DNA of 64,000 nt from an uncultured Bacillota bacterium (lineage in GTDB: Bacteria > Bacillota_I > Bacilli_A > RFN20 > CAG-631): NCBI GenBank assembly GCA_902491575.1, contig CABUID010000009.1, positions 1 to 64,000 of the forward strand, in the 5' to 3' direction. This document shows, in pieces, positions 54,107 through 63,152 of the stretch. The first letter of the stretch is position 1, and each line of letters starts with the position of its first letter. Made by a program: the position numbers and the translations under genes. A model generated the notes under the pieces. That model worked only from the letters and a program-made list of their open reading frames with translations, did not search any database and had not been told where the DNA came from.

Positions 54107-54451
54107 TTACTCCTTTCTGCATACAGTCATTTTACAAATTATATCTTGACTCATAAACTGATATAAGGAGGAAAAAGCTGTATACTTTTTTTTAGTGGTT
54201 ATATCGTAAATAATATATCCATTTTTCAAATCACGAGTATAAAAAACATTAAAACTCGATAAATATTGTGTGCAAGGAAGATTGGATACCTCATTGTAAT
54301 CATAGCCATTTTCTTCAATATAGATTGCAATTTCATTAGTGACAGCCAATGTTTTTGCCGAAATTTGTTGATAGGCTACAATTTCACCAGATAAAACAAT
54401 GAAAAAACTTAGAAAAATAAACGATAACATTAAACTAATTTGATTAGACAT
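54107..54451 (-). CDS. TadE-like pseudopilin
   Basis: 114 residues. N-terminal hydrophobic helix (about 5-28) followed by an extracellular domain with two or three Cys. The layout matches TadE/TadF minor pilins of Tad systems. The stop is one base before the pilin start, and the 5' end overlaps the platform gene by 8 bp. Function inferred from position in the CpaF-TadB-TadC cluster. Confidence 0.65.
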   Translation of the reverse strand: MSNQISLMLSFIFLSFFIVLSGEIVAYQQISAKTLAVTNEIAIYIEENGYDYNEVSNLPCTQYLSSFNVFYTRDLKNGYIIYDITTKKKYTAFSSLYQFMSQDIICKMTVCRKE

Positions 54452-55109
54452 ATATACCTTCTCCTAGTAATGTAAATACATAGAAAGAAATCAATATCAC
54501 AACAACTGCAGAAAAAATGATAGGGAAAATATAATAACGTTCAACTTTCTTTTCTTCTTTTTTTATATAATTTTTTATCGAATTATCTTGCAAGTAAACC
54601 ATATTCTCATTAATATTTTCTAGTACCTCATTAATAATTCCTGTTTCTTGTGTCTTGTAAAGTAACATAATCATTTGTTTTATAGATTCATCATTAAAGT
54701 TTTCCATGAATTTTAAAAAAGGGTTAATGGTGACATCTGTTTCAACATCAACGATAAGTTCATTGACATCATTAACTAAAACTTCATCGACATATTCTAA
54801 TGATGCTTGTAACGCTCCATATAATATTTGGTTATTTTTTAAAAGGGTAATAACATATCGATAAAAGCCATTAAATGCAATTTCTTTTGCATTAGTTAAT
54901 TGTTTAAAAGATGATTGTAAATTCGTAAAATGTAAAATCAAATAAAAACCACACGAAATGAAAATAAAAATACTTATTATATAAGACCATAGAAAATAGG
55001 AAACAATAGATAAGATAAATAACAAAGATGTAACAGATATTGTCAATGATAAATCTTTTTTATAACTTAAATTCAATTTTTCACATATTTTTTTATATTT
55101 CACAAACAT
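54444..55109 (-). CDS. Tad pilus inner-membrane platform protein (TadC-like)
   Basis: 221 residues. Two N-terminal helices (about 22-64), a cytoplasmic helical domain typical of the T2SSF fold (FNGFYRYVITLLKNNQILYG, then LQASLEYVDEV), MLLYKTQETG, and a C-terminal helix (about 192-217). Second of two adjacent platform genes, as in TadB-TadC pairs. Confidence 0.8.
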   Translation of the reverse strand: MFVKYKKICEKLNLSYKKDLSLTISVTSLLFILSIVSYFLWSYIISIFIFISCGFYLILHFTNLQSSFKQLTNAKEIAFNGFYRYVITLLKNNQILYGALQASLEYVDEVLVNDVNELIVDVETDVTINPFLKFMENFNDESIKQMIMLLYKTQETGIINEVLENINENMVYLQDNSIKNYIKKEEKKVERYYIFPIIFSAVVVILISFYVFTLLGEGIYV

Positions 55110-55110
55110 T

Positions 55111-55803
55111 TTATAATCCTCTTATTTTATTTTTTAAATATTCCATAAAAGATAGATAATAAAAGAAACTTCCAATGACCAAAATTGCAAACATTAATAA
55201 TTGATAAAATGAATTCTCCATCATTTTGCCATAATACTCGGGAATGGATACTTTTAAAAACAATAACACCAGTAACCATAGTATAAAAAGAGAAGATATT
55301 TCTATAAGTTTATAAAATTTATTTTTGCTTAACTTATGATAATACAATTTCGTCTTTTGACATAAGGAAGTCGGTATTTCTTGCATATTTTTAAAATTTC
55401 CACCATCATTAATATAAATTAACAAAGTATTGATATACATTTTAAAACTATTTAAATTATACTCATTCGCTATTTCAATTAATTGTGGCTGTAAATCTTC
55501 ATTTGACATATTAGAAAAGTCTACATCAATATAGTTTTCTATGCTTTTATATGCTTCATATACATTATTAGTGGACAACATTTGGATATTCATTAAGTTT
55601 ACAAAATGATAGGCTGAATCAATATGATGAAAGAACTGATCTCTTTTTAAAATTTGTTTTTGAATATATAATATTCCTAAAAGAATAACTATTCCATAGG
55701 CAAGCGCTAAAAAAATCGAATCTAAAATAAACCAAGATAGTATAAATGACAAAATAAATCCAATCGTTAAATATATCCATTTACTCCACTTTTTTGCTTT
55801 CAT
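55111..55803 (-). CDS. Tad pilus inner-membrane platform protein (TadB-like)
   Basis: 230 residues. Two N-terminal helices (about 10-48), a T2SSF-type cytoplasmic helical bundle (FVNLMNIQMLSTNNVYEAYK, INDGGNFKNM) and two C-terminal helices (about 170-222). It overlaps the ATPase gene by 23 bp. Together with the following gene it forms the membrane platform that the CpaF ATPase drives. Confidence 0.8.
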   Translation of the reverse strand: MKAKKWSKWIYLTIGFILSFILSWFILDSIFLALAYGIVILLGILYIQKQILKRDQFFHHIDSAYHFVNLMNIQMLSTNNVYEAYKSIENYIDVDFSNMSNEDLQPQLIEIANEYNLNSFKMYINTLLIYINDGGNFKNMQEIPTSLCQKTKLYYHKLSKNKFYKLIEISSLFILWLLVLLFLKVSIPEYYGKMMENSFYQLLMFAILVIGSFFYYLSFMEYLKNKIRGL

Positions 55804-56944
55804 TCTTCTTTCCTTCCTTTATGAATTTCGTAATTGTTTTTAATGAAATATTATATTTTATAAAAACCTTCTTTAACTCTTTACTCATCGTATTATACTC
55901 ATAGTGTTCTTTCAAATTCTCTCCTTTGACTATTTGAAACAAAACATTTACATCACAACCTTTTGAGGTAGGAAAGTATTCTACAACTTCCGCTATTCTT
56001 CGAATATATTTATTTCTTTCAGCACTAAATATTTTTTCAAGATGGATACCTATTTTTATATGATTTGCTATATTCGAAAGCATCATTTGTTCATCGAAAT
56101 CAATACTTTTTTTACACATATTTGAAATTCGATTCAATGAATACTTAGCCGACTCACTATGAATGGTTGTTATGGCACTATGCCCCGTCATAACCGCTTG
56201 TATCATATCATACGCTTCTTGACCACGTGTTTCTGCAACAATAATCCAATCTGGATTGTTTCTTAAAGCTAACCGAACTAAAGAAACTAATTCATCATTC
56301 CGATTATTTACAATCCAACTTGTTATATCCATATCTTTATAGATTTCTTTTATATGCGTTTCATAACTTTCCTCAATTAAAATAATTCGGTCTTGTTGAT
56401 TCATTAAAGATATTAAATATTTTTGAAATTCTGTTTTGCCACTTCCAGTTTGCCCAGAAATTAAAACACTTTGATAACTTAACATTAAACACTTTAATAA
56501 AGTATGAACTTCTATCGGACATAAAATTGGATCATTTTCTTTAATCTTCAATGTTGCAGTAATTCTTCTTAGTGAAAAGGTAACAACTTTTTGATTATTA
56601 TTTCGTGCTAAACTTGGATGAATAGCATTCAAACGATAATCACCAAATGACACATCAAGCGATGGTGATTTATTTGAAAAGGGCTTTAACATATAATTAG
56701 CAATTTTTTTTATAAAAATTAACACTTCATCACTGGATACATTGATAGGTAATTGATAGCGTCCTACTTCATTATCTTGAGCATAAAAGGTAGCACCATT
56801 ATAGGCAACATCTGTAACTGATTCGTTAAAGATTCCTTTTAAAAAAGAGGTCTCAACTAAATGAATACATTCATTTGGACTTTCTTGTATAATTAAATCA
56901 TTATTTTTTTTCTTTTCATTTTTTTTGGTTTGGAATAGGCTCAT
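55781..56944 (-). CDS. CpaF/TadA-type secretion ATPase
   Basis: 387 residues. N-terminal domain, then the RecA-like ATPase core: Walker A SGQTGSGKTEFQKYL, LIEESYETH (Asp-box position), the ETRGQEAYDMIQAVMTGHSA segment and TTIHSESAKYSLNRI. This is the motor of Tad/Flp pili, powering assembly through the TadB/TadC platform. No TadZ, prepilin peptidase or secretin-like gene is present, in line with a minimal Gram-positive system. The 5' end overlaps the preceding gene by 29 bp. Confidence 0.92.
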   Translation of the reverse strand: MSLFQTKKNEKKKNNDLIIQESPNECIHLVETSFLKGIFNESVTDVAYNGATFYAQDNEVGRYQLPINVSSDEVLIFIKKIANYMLKPFSNKSPSLDVSFGDYRLNAIHPSLARNNNQKVVTFSLRRITATLKIKENDPILCPIEVHTLLKCLMLSYQSVLISGQTGSGKTEFQKYLISLMNQQDRIILIEESYETHIKEIYKDMDITSWIVNNRNDELVSLVRLALRNNPDWIIVAETRGQEAYDMIQAVMTGHSAITTIHSESAKYSLNRISNMCKKSIDFDEQMMLSNIANHIKIGIHLEKIFSAERNKYIRRIAEVVEYFPTSKGCDVNVLFQIVKGENLKEHYEYNTMSKELKKVFIKYNISLKTITKFIKEGKKNESKKVE

Positions 56945-57326
56945 ATCTTAAAATGTCCTCATAAGTTTTTCCTTGATATTGAATTGTTAGTTTTATTTGA
57001 ACGCTATTACAATAGTAATTTCCTATGCTACATGATTTTCTACTAACTGAATCATAAAAATAATATTGTGCCTTCCAGTTCGTAAAAGAAAGATTATTTT
57101 TTAGTATCATTTCAACAGCAAATTTTAATTTTTGATGATCGATAGCTAAATAAGAAACATCATTAAAATCGATTGCTTCTAACTTACTTTTTTCAGTAAT
57201 TGTATCACTAATTAATTCTTCATTGATCAATCCAAATGTACTATCAATTTTTATAGATGCCAATACATTCGTACAAATTTGCAATGAAATAATCCCCGCT
57301 AATAAAAAATAAAAGCTATTATGCAT
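56916..57326 (-). CDS. Secreted protein of the pilus cluster, unrecognised
   Basis: 136 residues. N-terminal signal peptide or anchor (FYFLLAGIISLQICTNVLA), then an extracytoplasmic domain with two Cys near SRKSCSIGNYYCNS that could form a disulfide. It could be a pseudopilin or an assembly factor comparable to TadG/CpaB positions, but no motif supports this. Coupled by overlaps on both sides. Confidence 0.6.
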   Translation of the reverse strand: MHNSFYFLLAGIISLQICTNVLASIKIDSTFGLINEELISDTITEKSKLEAIDFNDVSYLAIDHQKLKFAVEMILKNNLSFTNWKAQYYFYDSVSRKSCSIGNYYCNSVQIKLTIQYQGKTYEDILRYEPIPNQKK

Positions 57327-58341
57327 ATTCTACTCCATAAAGAGGGACTCCAATATATTTATAATGATAATTTAGTACGGAACCAAATAATTGTTCACTA
57401 ATATCTTTTGAAGATAATATTGTTATCTTTGATGTATAAATATAATCATTGTGATTTTTTCCAATATCTTTAAAATGAAGTTCTATCTCATATGTTACAT
57501 TAATACCAAAACTCAATGGAATAAAAAATGGTAACATCTCTTCATCGCAATCTTTTGTCTGACTTTCATAAATCATTCCTGTTTTTTCATTTATATAAAA
57601 GCGGTATTCATTATCTACAAAATATGTATTTATTGATTCTTGAATGATATTAATATCTATTGAGGTATAAGCGTTTTCTTTATACAATAAATCAGAATCT
57701 TTAAATTTCGTAAATATACGAAACTCACACATTTCTAATTTAGTATCTATGTTTGTGAAAGAAATACTGAATTTTTTAAAATCCATAAATCTTGTATCTT
57801 CTAATTGAATATGGATATTGCCACTTATTGTAATACTTTCATAAATTTTATCTAAATTAAAAGAAGATCCTTTCATATTAAAATTTATCTGTATAGGATT
57901 ATTATCTTGAATTGTAAAATTATTTCGATTCAAAGATTTATATTTATCATAGCGTGGTCCATAAAATAAGAAATTACAAGTAGAAGCTACTACATTATTT
58001 TCAATATAATTCACTTCTATTTTAATGCTTTTATCTTCATTCGCATAGGTGAATCCTTTAATATAGTAAGGCTCTTTTGAAAGATATTTTGTAACTTCTT
58101 GTTTAGATATTTCCAAAATATCATTAACATAAATGTTTACATAAACATAGGCATATGGATGTCCTTCAATCATACTTAATGTAATAGGAATATTTTCATA
58201 AAGTTCAACCATAAAAATACTTCCACTTATACTTATGGATTCATTAGTGGCTGCTTTTTGGATTGTTCTACTCGAAAAAAGAATTAAAGGTAAAATGAGC
58301 ATTTTTTTGATTGGATTAATTAACATAAAGTAAAAATTCAT
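57319..58341 (-). CDS. Secreted beta-rich protein of the pilus cluster, unrecognised
   Basis: 340 residues. A hydrophobic signal sequence in the first 30 residues is followed by a long, mostly beta-type extracytoplasmic region with many Asn, Ile and Tyr and few Cys. The ATG at 58341 overlaps the upstream gene by 26 bp. It might be an adhesin or tip component. No family recognised. Confidence 0.6.
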   Translation of the reverse strand: MNFYFMLINPIKKMLILPLILFSSRTIQKAATNESISISGSIFMVELYENIPITLSMIEGHPYAYVYVNIYVNDILEISKQEVTKYLSKEPYYIKGFTYANEDKSIKIEVNYIENNVVASTCNFLFYGPRYDKYKSLNRNNFTIQDNNPIQINFNMKGSSFNLDKIYESITISGNIHIQLEDTRFMDFKKFSISFTNIDTKLEMCEFRIFTKFKDSDLLYKENAYTSIDINIIQESINTYFVDNEYRFYINEKTGMIYESQTKDCDEEMLPFFIPLSFGINVTYEIELHFKDIGKNHNDYIYTSKITILSSKDISEQLFGSVLNYHYKYIGVPLYGVEYA

Positions 58342-58684
58342 TTATCGCATTTTTCCTTACTTTAAAATAAGTTGAACGATTATATTTTTTAGTCCACCAT
58401 GATGCATTATTTAAATTAAGAATATATTCATTCTCTATATATTCTTTTGAATCATTACTCAATACGCTTAATATTTTTTCAATATAATTTACATATTGCA
58501 CAAGTTTTTCCTTATCTTTTTTTTCTGTTTGATTACTAATTGTCAAAGCATCATAATATTGAATTTCGATGAGCGCTTTGTGATACTGAATCATATGTTT
58601 TTCAATTTCTCGTTTTTTTTCTTTAATGCTTTTTTCACTTTCTTTAGATATATGGAAATAATGACGATATTGTTGTCTTTCCAT
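58316..58684 (-). CDS. Small helical protein, possible MG284/MPN403-like
   Basis: 122 residues from the ATG at 58684 (GGAAGTGA upstream); a TTG at 58705 is inside the ribosome site. Mostly charged helix with a C-terminal ASWWTKKYNRSTYFKVRKNA motif. Short proteins with a WW...Y-RS-Y-R-K ending are known in Mollicutes and relatives under the MG284/MPN403 label; the motif also recalls the DNA-binding end of small sigma-like regulators. First gene of the pilus operon, so it could be its regulator. Confidence 0.55.
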   Translation of the reverse strand: MERQQYRHYFHISKESEKSIKEKKREIEKHMIQYHKALIEIQYYDALTISNQTEKKDKEKLVQYVNYIEKILSVLSNDSKEYIENEYILNLNNASWWTKKYNRSTYFKVRKNAINEFLLYVN

Positions 58685-58739
58685 TTTAATATCACTTCCT
58701 TTCAAAACTATTATTAAAGATTTCTTTAAAAATTCTTAA

Positions 58740-58772
58740 AAAAAAATGAAAAGACTCCGAAGAGTCTTTCAT
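58740..58772 (-). terminator. Terminator of the DUF2188 gene
   Basis: AAAGACTC (58750-58757) and GAGTCTTT (58762-58769) pair with tetraloop CGAA. An A run on the left gives a T tract on the minus strand. Confidence 0.8.
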
Positions 58773-58784
58773 AATTTTCATTAA

Positions 58785-59075
58785 CTATTTAGTTTTTCTT
58801 TTTTTAGTTGTTGTCGTTTTCATTGAAGTTGTATTACTACGTTTATACTTCATTGAATCACTTGGATCATTTCCATAAGATGTGGATAGTCTAATTTTTC
58901 CGTCTTTACCATGAACACAAAATTCTGCTGATGCTTCCATTGCAAGTTTTCTTCCTGCTGAAATTGCTTCTTTTTGAGTCTGATATTTTCCAGAAGATGT
59001 ACCATTTGCACCATTACATACATGCCATTGACCATCACTTTTGCGATAAGTAACATGAATAGATTTTCGACTCAT
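58785..59075 (-). CDS. DUF2188 protein
   Basis: 96 residues. Residues 1-70 are a DUF2188 unit: IHVTYRKSDGQWHVCNGANG, KYQTQKEAISAGRKLAMEAS, then FCVHGKDGKIRLSTSYGNDP. A Lys/Thr-rich basic tail of 20 residues may bind nucleic acid. DUF2188 proteins are small single-domain proteins of unknown function. Monocistronic, with a terminator. Confidence 0.88.
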   Translation of the reverse strand: MSRKSIHVTYRKSDGQWHVCNGANGTSSGKYQTQKEAISAGRKLAMEASAEFCVHGKDGKIRLSTSYGNDPSDSMKYKRSNTTSMKTTTTKKRKTK

Positions 59076-59382
59076 ATATATTTCCTTTCTATTATCCCGT
59101 ATTTATTTTGTGAATAAACAATTTTTTTATTCTTTTTTATAATATTAAATTAAAATGATTTATTAATTTAATAAATTACCTATTAAATAATTCATCTTTT
59201 TTTATTATAGAAATTTTATTAATTTATCAAAGCAAATGAAAGAATTACAAAAATTCATTTAAATCATTAAACTTATAAAAAATTACTTAATATATTAAAA
59301 AATAATTTTCATTTTCGTTACTTTTACGGATTTTAAATAATAAATAATTTTTTATTTTCATACATTTAATTGAGGTGTATTA
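59076..59382. other. 307-bp divergent intergenic region
   Basis: Extremely A+T-rich spacer between the divergent DUF2188 and peptidase genes. It must hold both promoters, but no confident -35/-10 pair was picked. No hairpin or open frame of note. Confidence 0.4.
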
Positions 59383-60057
59383 ATGTTAATACTTGTTTAT
59401 AATGAAGACACAAATAAAATAGAAAAATATGACCGTACATTGGGTCAGCCTATGCCTTATGTTAATAATTCATGGTTAACAGTGAAAGAATTTAAAGGAA
59501 GTTCAAAATCAAGTATACTTTGGACAACAAAATCAACCATGCGATCTTTTTATACAACGAGAGCAAAGTTTGGTGCCATATATGTCGGTTTTGCATTTAA
59601 AAGAATTTGGGAAGGTGGACATTCTGGACAATCTCAACACTATGCAGGTACTTCTTTTGATTGTGGACAAAAATGGACATATACCAAAAGAAAAGAACTT
59701 TACAATCTTGCAAGAAAATTAAAAGTGTGGAGTTACGTGGAACCTATTAGTGACACTCCTACCTGGGTTCATTTTGATAAAAGGAACACGAAACCTGCCT
59801 GCAGTGCTGGTTATCCACTCATCAAATCAGGTTCTAAAAACACTTATGTATTAATTTTGCAAGATGCCTTAAATAATATGGGAAGAACATTAGATATTGA
59901 TGGTATATTTGGAACTAAAACAAAAAATGCTGTGATTAATTTCCAAAAATATTATGGATTAGCCGTTGATGGAATTGTAGGTTGTAACACATGGCGAAAA
60001 CTAGTAAGTATTGCAAACGGTATGGGAAGAAGTGTATATACTAAATATTATAGTTAA
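59383..60057 (+). CDS. M15-type peptidase with C-terminal peptidoglycan-binding domain
   Basis: 224 residues. The N-terminal domain carries zinc ligands of M15 D-Ala-D-Ala carboxypeptidase folds: His86 and Asp93 in SQHYAGTSFDCG, His130 in TWVHFD. The C-terminal domain (about 148-215) is a PG_binding_1 unit (LQDALNNMGRTLDIDGIFGT, AVINFQKYYGLAVDG). It likely trims peptidoglycan stem peptides. No signal peptide is present, so it is either exported by another route, released by lysis as in phage endolysins or spore enzymes, or acts inside a spore. Confidence 0.85.
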   Translation: MLILVYNEDTNKIEKYDRTLGQPMPYVNNSWLTVKEFKGSSKSSILWTTKSTMRSFYTTRAKFGAIYVGFAFKRIWEGGHSGQSQHYAGTSFDCGQKWTYTKRKELYNLARKLKVWSYVEPISDTPTWVHFDKRNTKPACSAGYPLIKSGSKNTYVLILQDALNNMGRTLDIDGIFGTKTKNAVINFQKYYGLAVDGIVGCNTWRKLVSIANGMGRSVYTKYYS

Positions 60058-60058
60058 T

Positions 60059-60084
60059 AACGTTAGAAATTACTAACGTTTTTT
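60059..60084 (+). terminator. Terminator of the M15 peptidase gene
   Basis: AACGTTAG and CTAACGTT pair around AAATTA, followed by TTTT. It lies directly at the stop codon. Confidence 0.85.
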
Positions 60085-60133
60085 CTTTACTAATTTGAAT
60101 TTGTTAATATATAATGATAACGAGGTGGTAAAG

Positions 60134-61756
60134 ATGAAATTAAAAAAATGGTGGCATGATAAAATCGTTTATCAAATCTATCCAAAAAGTTTTATGGATG
60201 CCAATAATGATGGCATTGGAGATATTCAAGGAATTATCGCAAAGTTAGATTATTTAAAAGATTTGGGAGTAGATATTTTATGGTTAACTCCATTTTTTGC
60301 GTCACCTATGGAAGATAATGGCTATGATGTATCGGATTATTTAAAAATAAATCCTTTGTTTGGAACAATGGAAGATATGGATTTACTTATATCAGAATGT
60401 AAAAAAAGAAAAATGTACATCATGATGGATATTGTAGCCAATCATACTTCGAATCAACATCATTGGTTTCAACAATCTAAATTAAGTAAAGATAATCCTT
60501 ATCGTGATTATTATATTTGGAAAGATGAGCCCTTATTTGATATGCAGTCAACATTTGGCGGATCTGCTTGGGAATATGATAAACAAACAAAGCAATATTA
60601 TTTTCATGAATTTGCCAAAGGTCAACCAGATTTAAATTGGGAAAATCCTAAAGTAATGGATGAAATTGCAGCATGTATTAACTTTTGGTTAGAAAAAGGA
60701 ATCAAAGGAATTCGTTTTGATGTTATCCATTTAATAGGGAAAGAAATTGATAAAAACATTTTATCCTATGGTCCAACATTACATCAAAAAGTACATGAGC
60801 TTTATCAAAAATCGTATGGAAATTATGATATTGTTACAGTAGGTGAAGCGTGGGGAGATTTAGCTAAAGCAATTGATTTTACAGCTCCTGAAAATGAAGA
60901 ATTAGATATGGTATTTCAATTTGAATGTACGAGTTCAACTTGTGATTTTTCAAAATATGGTAAATTTTCACCAAAGCCAATTGATATGGAATTTGTAAAA
61001 AACACATTGATTAAATATCAGGAAGGACTAAATGATCGATCATGGAATGCACTATTTGTTGAAAACCATGATTTAGGACGTTGTATTAATAAATTTGGAA
61101 GTTTACATTACTATGAAAAATCTGCAAAAGCAATTGCTATTATGAATTTTTTGTTAAAAGGAACTCCTTATATTTATCAAGGTCAAGAACTCGGCATGAC
61201 AAATATTCCAATTAAGGATATTCATGATTATGAAGATGTCGAAGTACATGGATTTTATAATGAATTAGTTTTAAAAGAAAAAGTAATGAGTGAGGAAGAA
61301 TTTATAAAAGCCTGCAATCAAGAAGCAAGAGATAATAACCGAACTCCAATGCAGTGGAATACATCCCTAAACGCAGGATGGAATAAGGGAGCAAAACCAT
61401 GGTTAAAAATTAATCCAAACTATACTTCTATCAATGCTGAAATGGAAAGAAAAGATGAAAATTCAATCTTTCATTTCTATAAAAAATTAATTGCATTAAG
61501 AAAAAGTGAAGAGTATAGTGAAACATTCGTTTATGGTTCATTCAAAGCATTATTTAAAGAGAAAAAAAATATATTTGTATATACCAGAAATTCTTCTTTA
61601 AAAAATGTATGTGTAGTAGTGAATATGAAAGAAAATAAAGAAGAATTAAACTTGCCATTTTCAATTAAAAAAGTATTATTAAGTAATTATAATAAAACAT
61701 ATAATGAGTCCCTTCTTTCCTTAGAACCTTATGAGGCACTCGTTATTGAATATTAA
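60134..61756 (+). CDS. GH13 alpha-glucosidase (oligo-1,6-glucosidase / trehalose-6-phosphate hydrolase type)
   Basis: 540 residues from the ATG at 60134, after GAGGTGG. GH13 motifs are MMDIVANHTS, GIRFDVIHLIGK (nucleophile Asp), VTVGEAWG (acid/base Glu) and LFVENHDLGR (transition-state Asp). The GIRFDVI and QEARDNNRTPMQW segments are typical of the GH13_31/29 subfamilies, which hydrolyse isomaltose, sucrose-like or trehalose-6-phosphate substrates. It is cytoplasmic (no signal peptide). No PTS or regulator lies beside it, so the substrate is open. Confidence 0.92.
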   Translation: MKLKKWWHDKIVYQIYPKSFMDANNDGIGDIQGIIAKLDYLKDLGVDILWLTPFFASPMEDNGYDVSDYLKINPLFGTMEDMDLLISECKKRKMYIMMDIVANHTSNQHHWFQQSKLSKDNPYRDYYIWKDEPLFDMQSTFGGSAWEYDKQTKQYYFHEFAKGQPDLNWENPKVMDEIAACINFWLEKGIKGIRFDVIHLIGKEIDKNILSYGPTLHQKVHELYQKSYGNYDIVTVGEAWGDLAKAIDFTAPENEELDMVFQFECTSSTCDFSKYGKFSPKPIDMEFVKNTLIKYQEGLNDRSWNALFVENHDLGRCINKFGSLHYYEKSAKAIAIMNFLLKGTPYIYQGQELGMTNIPIKDIHDYEDVEVHGFYNELVLKEKVMSEEEFIKACNQEARDNNRTPMQWNTSLNAGWNKGAKPWLKINPNYTSINAEMERKDENSIFHFYKKLIALRKSEEYSETFVYGSFKALFKEKKNIFVYTRNSSLKNVCVVVNMKENKEELNLPFSIKKVLLSNYNKTYNESLLSLEPYEALVIEY

Positions 61757-61758
61757 AA

Positions 61759-61786
61759 AAAAATCTTCATTTCCTGAAGATTTTTT
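61759..61786. terminator. Bidirectional terminator
   Basis: AAAAATCTTCA and TGAAGATTTTT pair around TTTCC with A/T runs on both sides. It serves the glucosidase gene and the convergent small membrane gene. Confidence 0.85.
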
Positions 61787-62045
61787 AGTTAATTCGAGTA
61801 TTAAACTTTTTATAAAATAAGAAAGCAAGTAAAACGCCAGAAAGAATACAAGCATAAGGTGACCATTTAAAGAAATCCGATTTATTCATTCCCATTCCTG
61901 TTATAATTTTTGAAACAAAATTATATACAGAGGTACCCGCTCCATAAATTGTTTTAATACATCCTAATCCAAAACATATTAAAAATATAAATAAAAGTAT
62001 TCCAATTACTGTCCAAAAAATAATATTTTTAGCTTTTCTATTCAT
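61785..62045 (-). CDS. Small two-helix membrane protein
   Basis: 86 residues with two transmembrane segments (about 8-30 and 62-80) and a short loop. No family recognised. Ribosome site AGGAGTG. Monocistronic. Confidence 0.6.
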   Translation of the reverse strand: MNRKAKNIIFWTVIGILLFIFLICFGLGCIKTIYGAGTSVYNFVSKIITGMGMNKSDFFKWSPYACILSGVLLAFLFYKKFNTRIN

Positions 62046-62219
62046 TCTTTTTCACACTCCTACAATAGGTCTATATTATTTTACTAAAAATAAAAATATT
62101 TTACAAGTACTTTCTAAAATATTAGATTCTTATTTCATATTTTATTATTTAAAATTTTAACAATTATCATCCATATTTTTTTTCATTCTTTCATATATAT
62201 TATTTAGGAGGAATATTTC

Positions 62220-63152
62220 ATGAAAATAATAAAATGTGGTGGTAACTCGTTAAAAAACTATGCAGATCGTAAAAAATTATATAACGAAATTAAAGAATAT
62301 AATGGCAGCATTGTTTTAATTGTTTCTGCTTTTCATGATAGTCCCTATTCCACTTCATCTTTAAAAGAACTATTAAAAGATAATTATACCTATGAAATGG
62401 AACAAGAATTAATAACCTTAGGAGAAGTAATTTCATCTATCAGAGTAACCAATGAATTATTAAATGAATTCATAGATGCTACTTTAATTTATAAAGACCA
62501 AATTGGTATTTATGTCGAAACAACTAATAAAATGGACCATATTATTGAAATAGATAATCACTACATTCAAGAAGCCGTTTTGAATCATAAGGTTGTTGTT
62601 ATACCAGGTTTTATTGGAATTAATCAAAATCAACGCACTGTTTCTTTAAATCGCAATGGAAGCGATTTAACAGCAATGATTGTTGCGAAAATGCTTGATA
62701 TGAACGATGTTTTCTTATATAAAGATGTACTTGGCCTAGCTTCCTTTGACCCGCATAATGAAAAAAACTATAAACTTTATAAAAATGTAAGTTATGATTT
62801 AATGTTACAGATTATGTTACATGGAAGCGATTTAATTCAAGAGGAAGCTATCCGATTCGCAAAAGATAATCAAATCAATGTTCATGTTCAGCATTATTTA
62901 AATCATTCCTATGGAACGAATGTCATCTCTACCAATAAAGAAAGAGTTGTTGTCTTTCAATTAAACGATAATGATGTTTATATCGATGGCTATAATAATA
63001 AAGATACTATCGAAAATATTTTAATATTAAAAGATATTCCTTTCGATTATATTTTACCTTGTAATTCCTATATCAAAATTGTAAGTGGCTATCATAATGA
63101 AAGTCAAATTATCAAACTGTTACACCAAATGTATATGAAAGGAGACTTATAA
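62220..63152 (+). CDS. Short aspartokinase
   Basis: 310 residues. Kinase domain: KIIKCGGNSLKNY (KxGGxS), VLIVSAFHDSP, LITLGEVISS and SLNRNGSDLTAMIVAKMLD with FLYKDVLGLASFDPH. Only about 65 residues follow, enough for one ACT-like unit, whereas typical aspartokinases have two ACT domains. It makes aspartyl-phosphate for the diaminopimelate/lysine route, in line with dapF and dapL directly downstream. Its regulation by lysine is probably altered. Ribosome site AGGAGG. Confidence 0.88.
   Translation: MKIIKCGGNSLKNYADRKKLYNEIKEYNGSIVLIVSAFHDSPYSTSSLKELLKDNYTYEMEQELITLGEVISSIRVTNELLNEFIDATLIYKDQIGIYVETTNKMDHIIEIDNHYIQEAVLNHKVVVIPGFIGINQNQRTVSLNRNGSDLTAMIVAKMLDMNDVFLYKDVLGLASFDPHNEKNYKLYKNVSYDLMLQIMLHGSDLIQEEAIRFAKDNQINVHVQHYLNHSYGTNVISTNKERVVVFQLNDNDVYIDGYNNKDTIENILILKDIPFDYILPCNSYIKIVSGYHNESQIIKLLHQMYMKGDL

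Noticed and set aside
58850..59056. Second minus-strand frame inside the DUF2188 gene
   Set aside because: It is a shifted reading of the DUF2188 coding sequence; the other frame has the conserved family residues and a ribosome site.
62046..62219. Lysine riboswitch upstream of the aspartokinase operon
   Set aside because: Only about 170 bases of very AT-rich sequence are available, with no G+C-rich helices or terminator; a lysine riboswitch needs more and clearly structured sequence.
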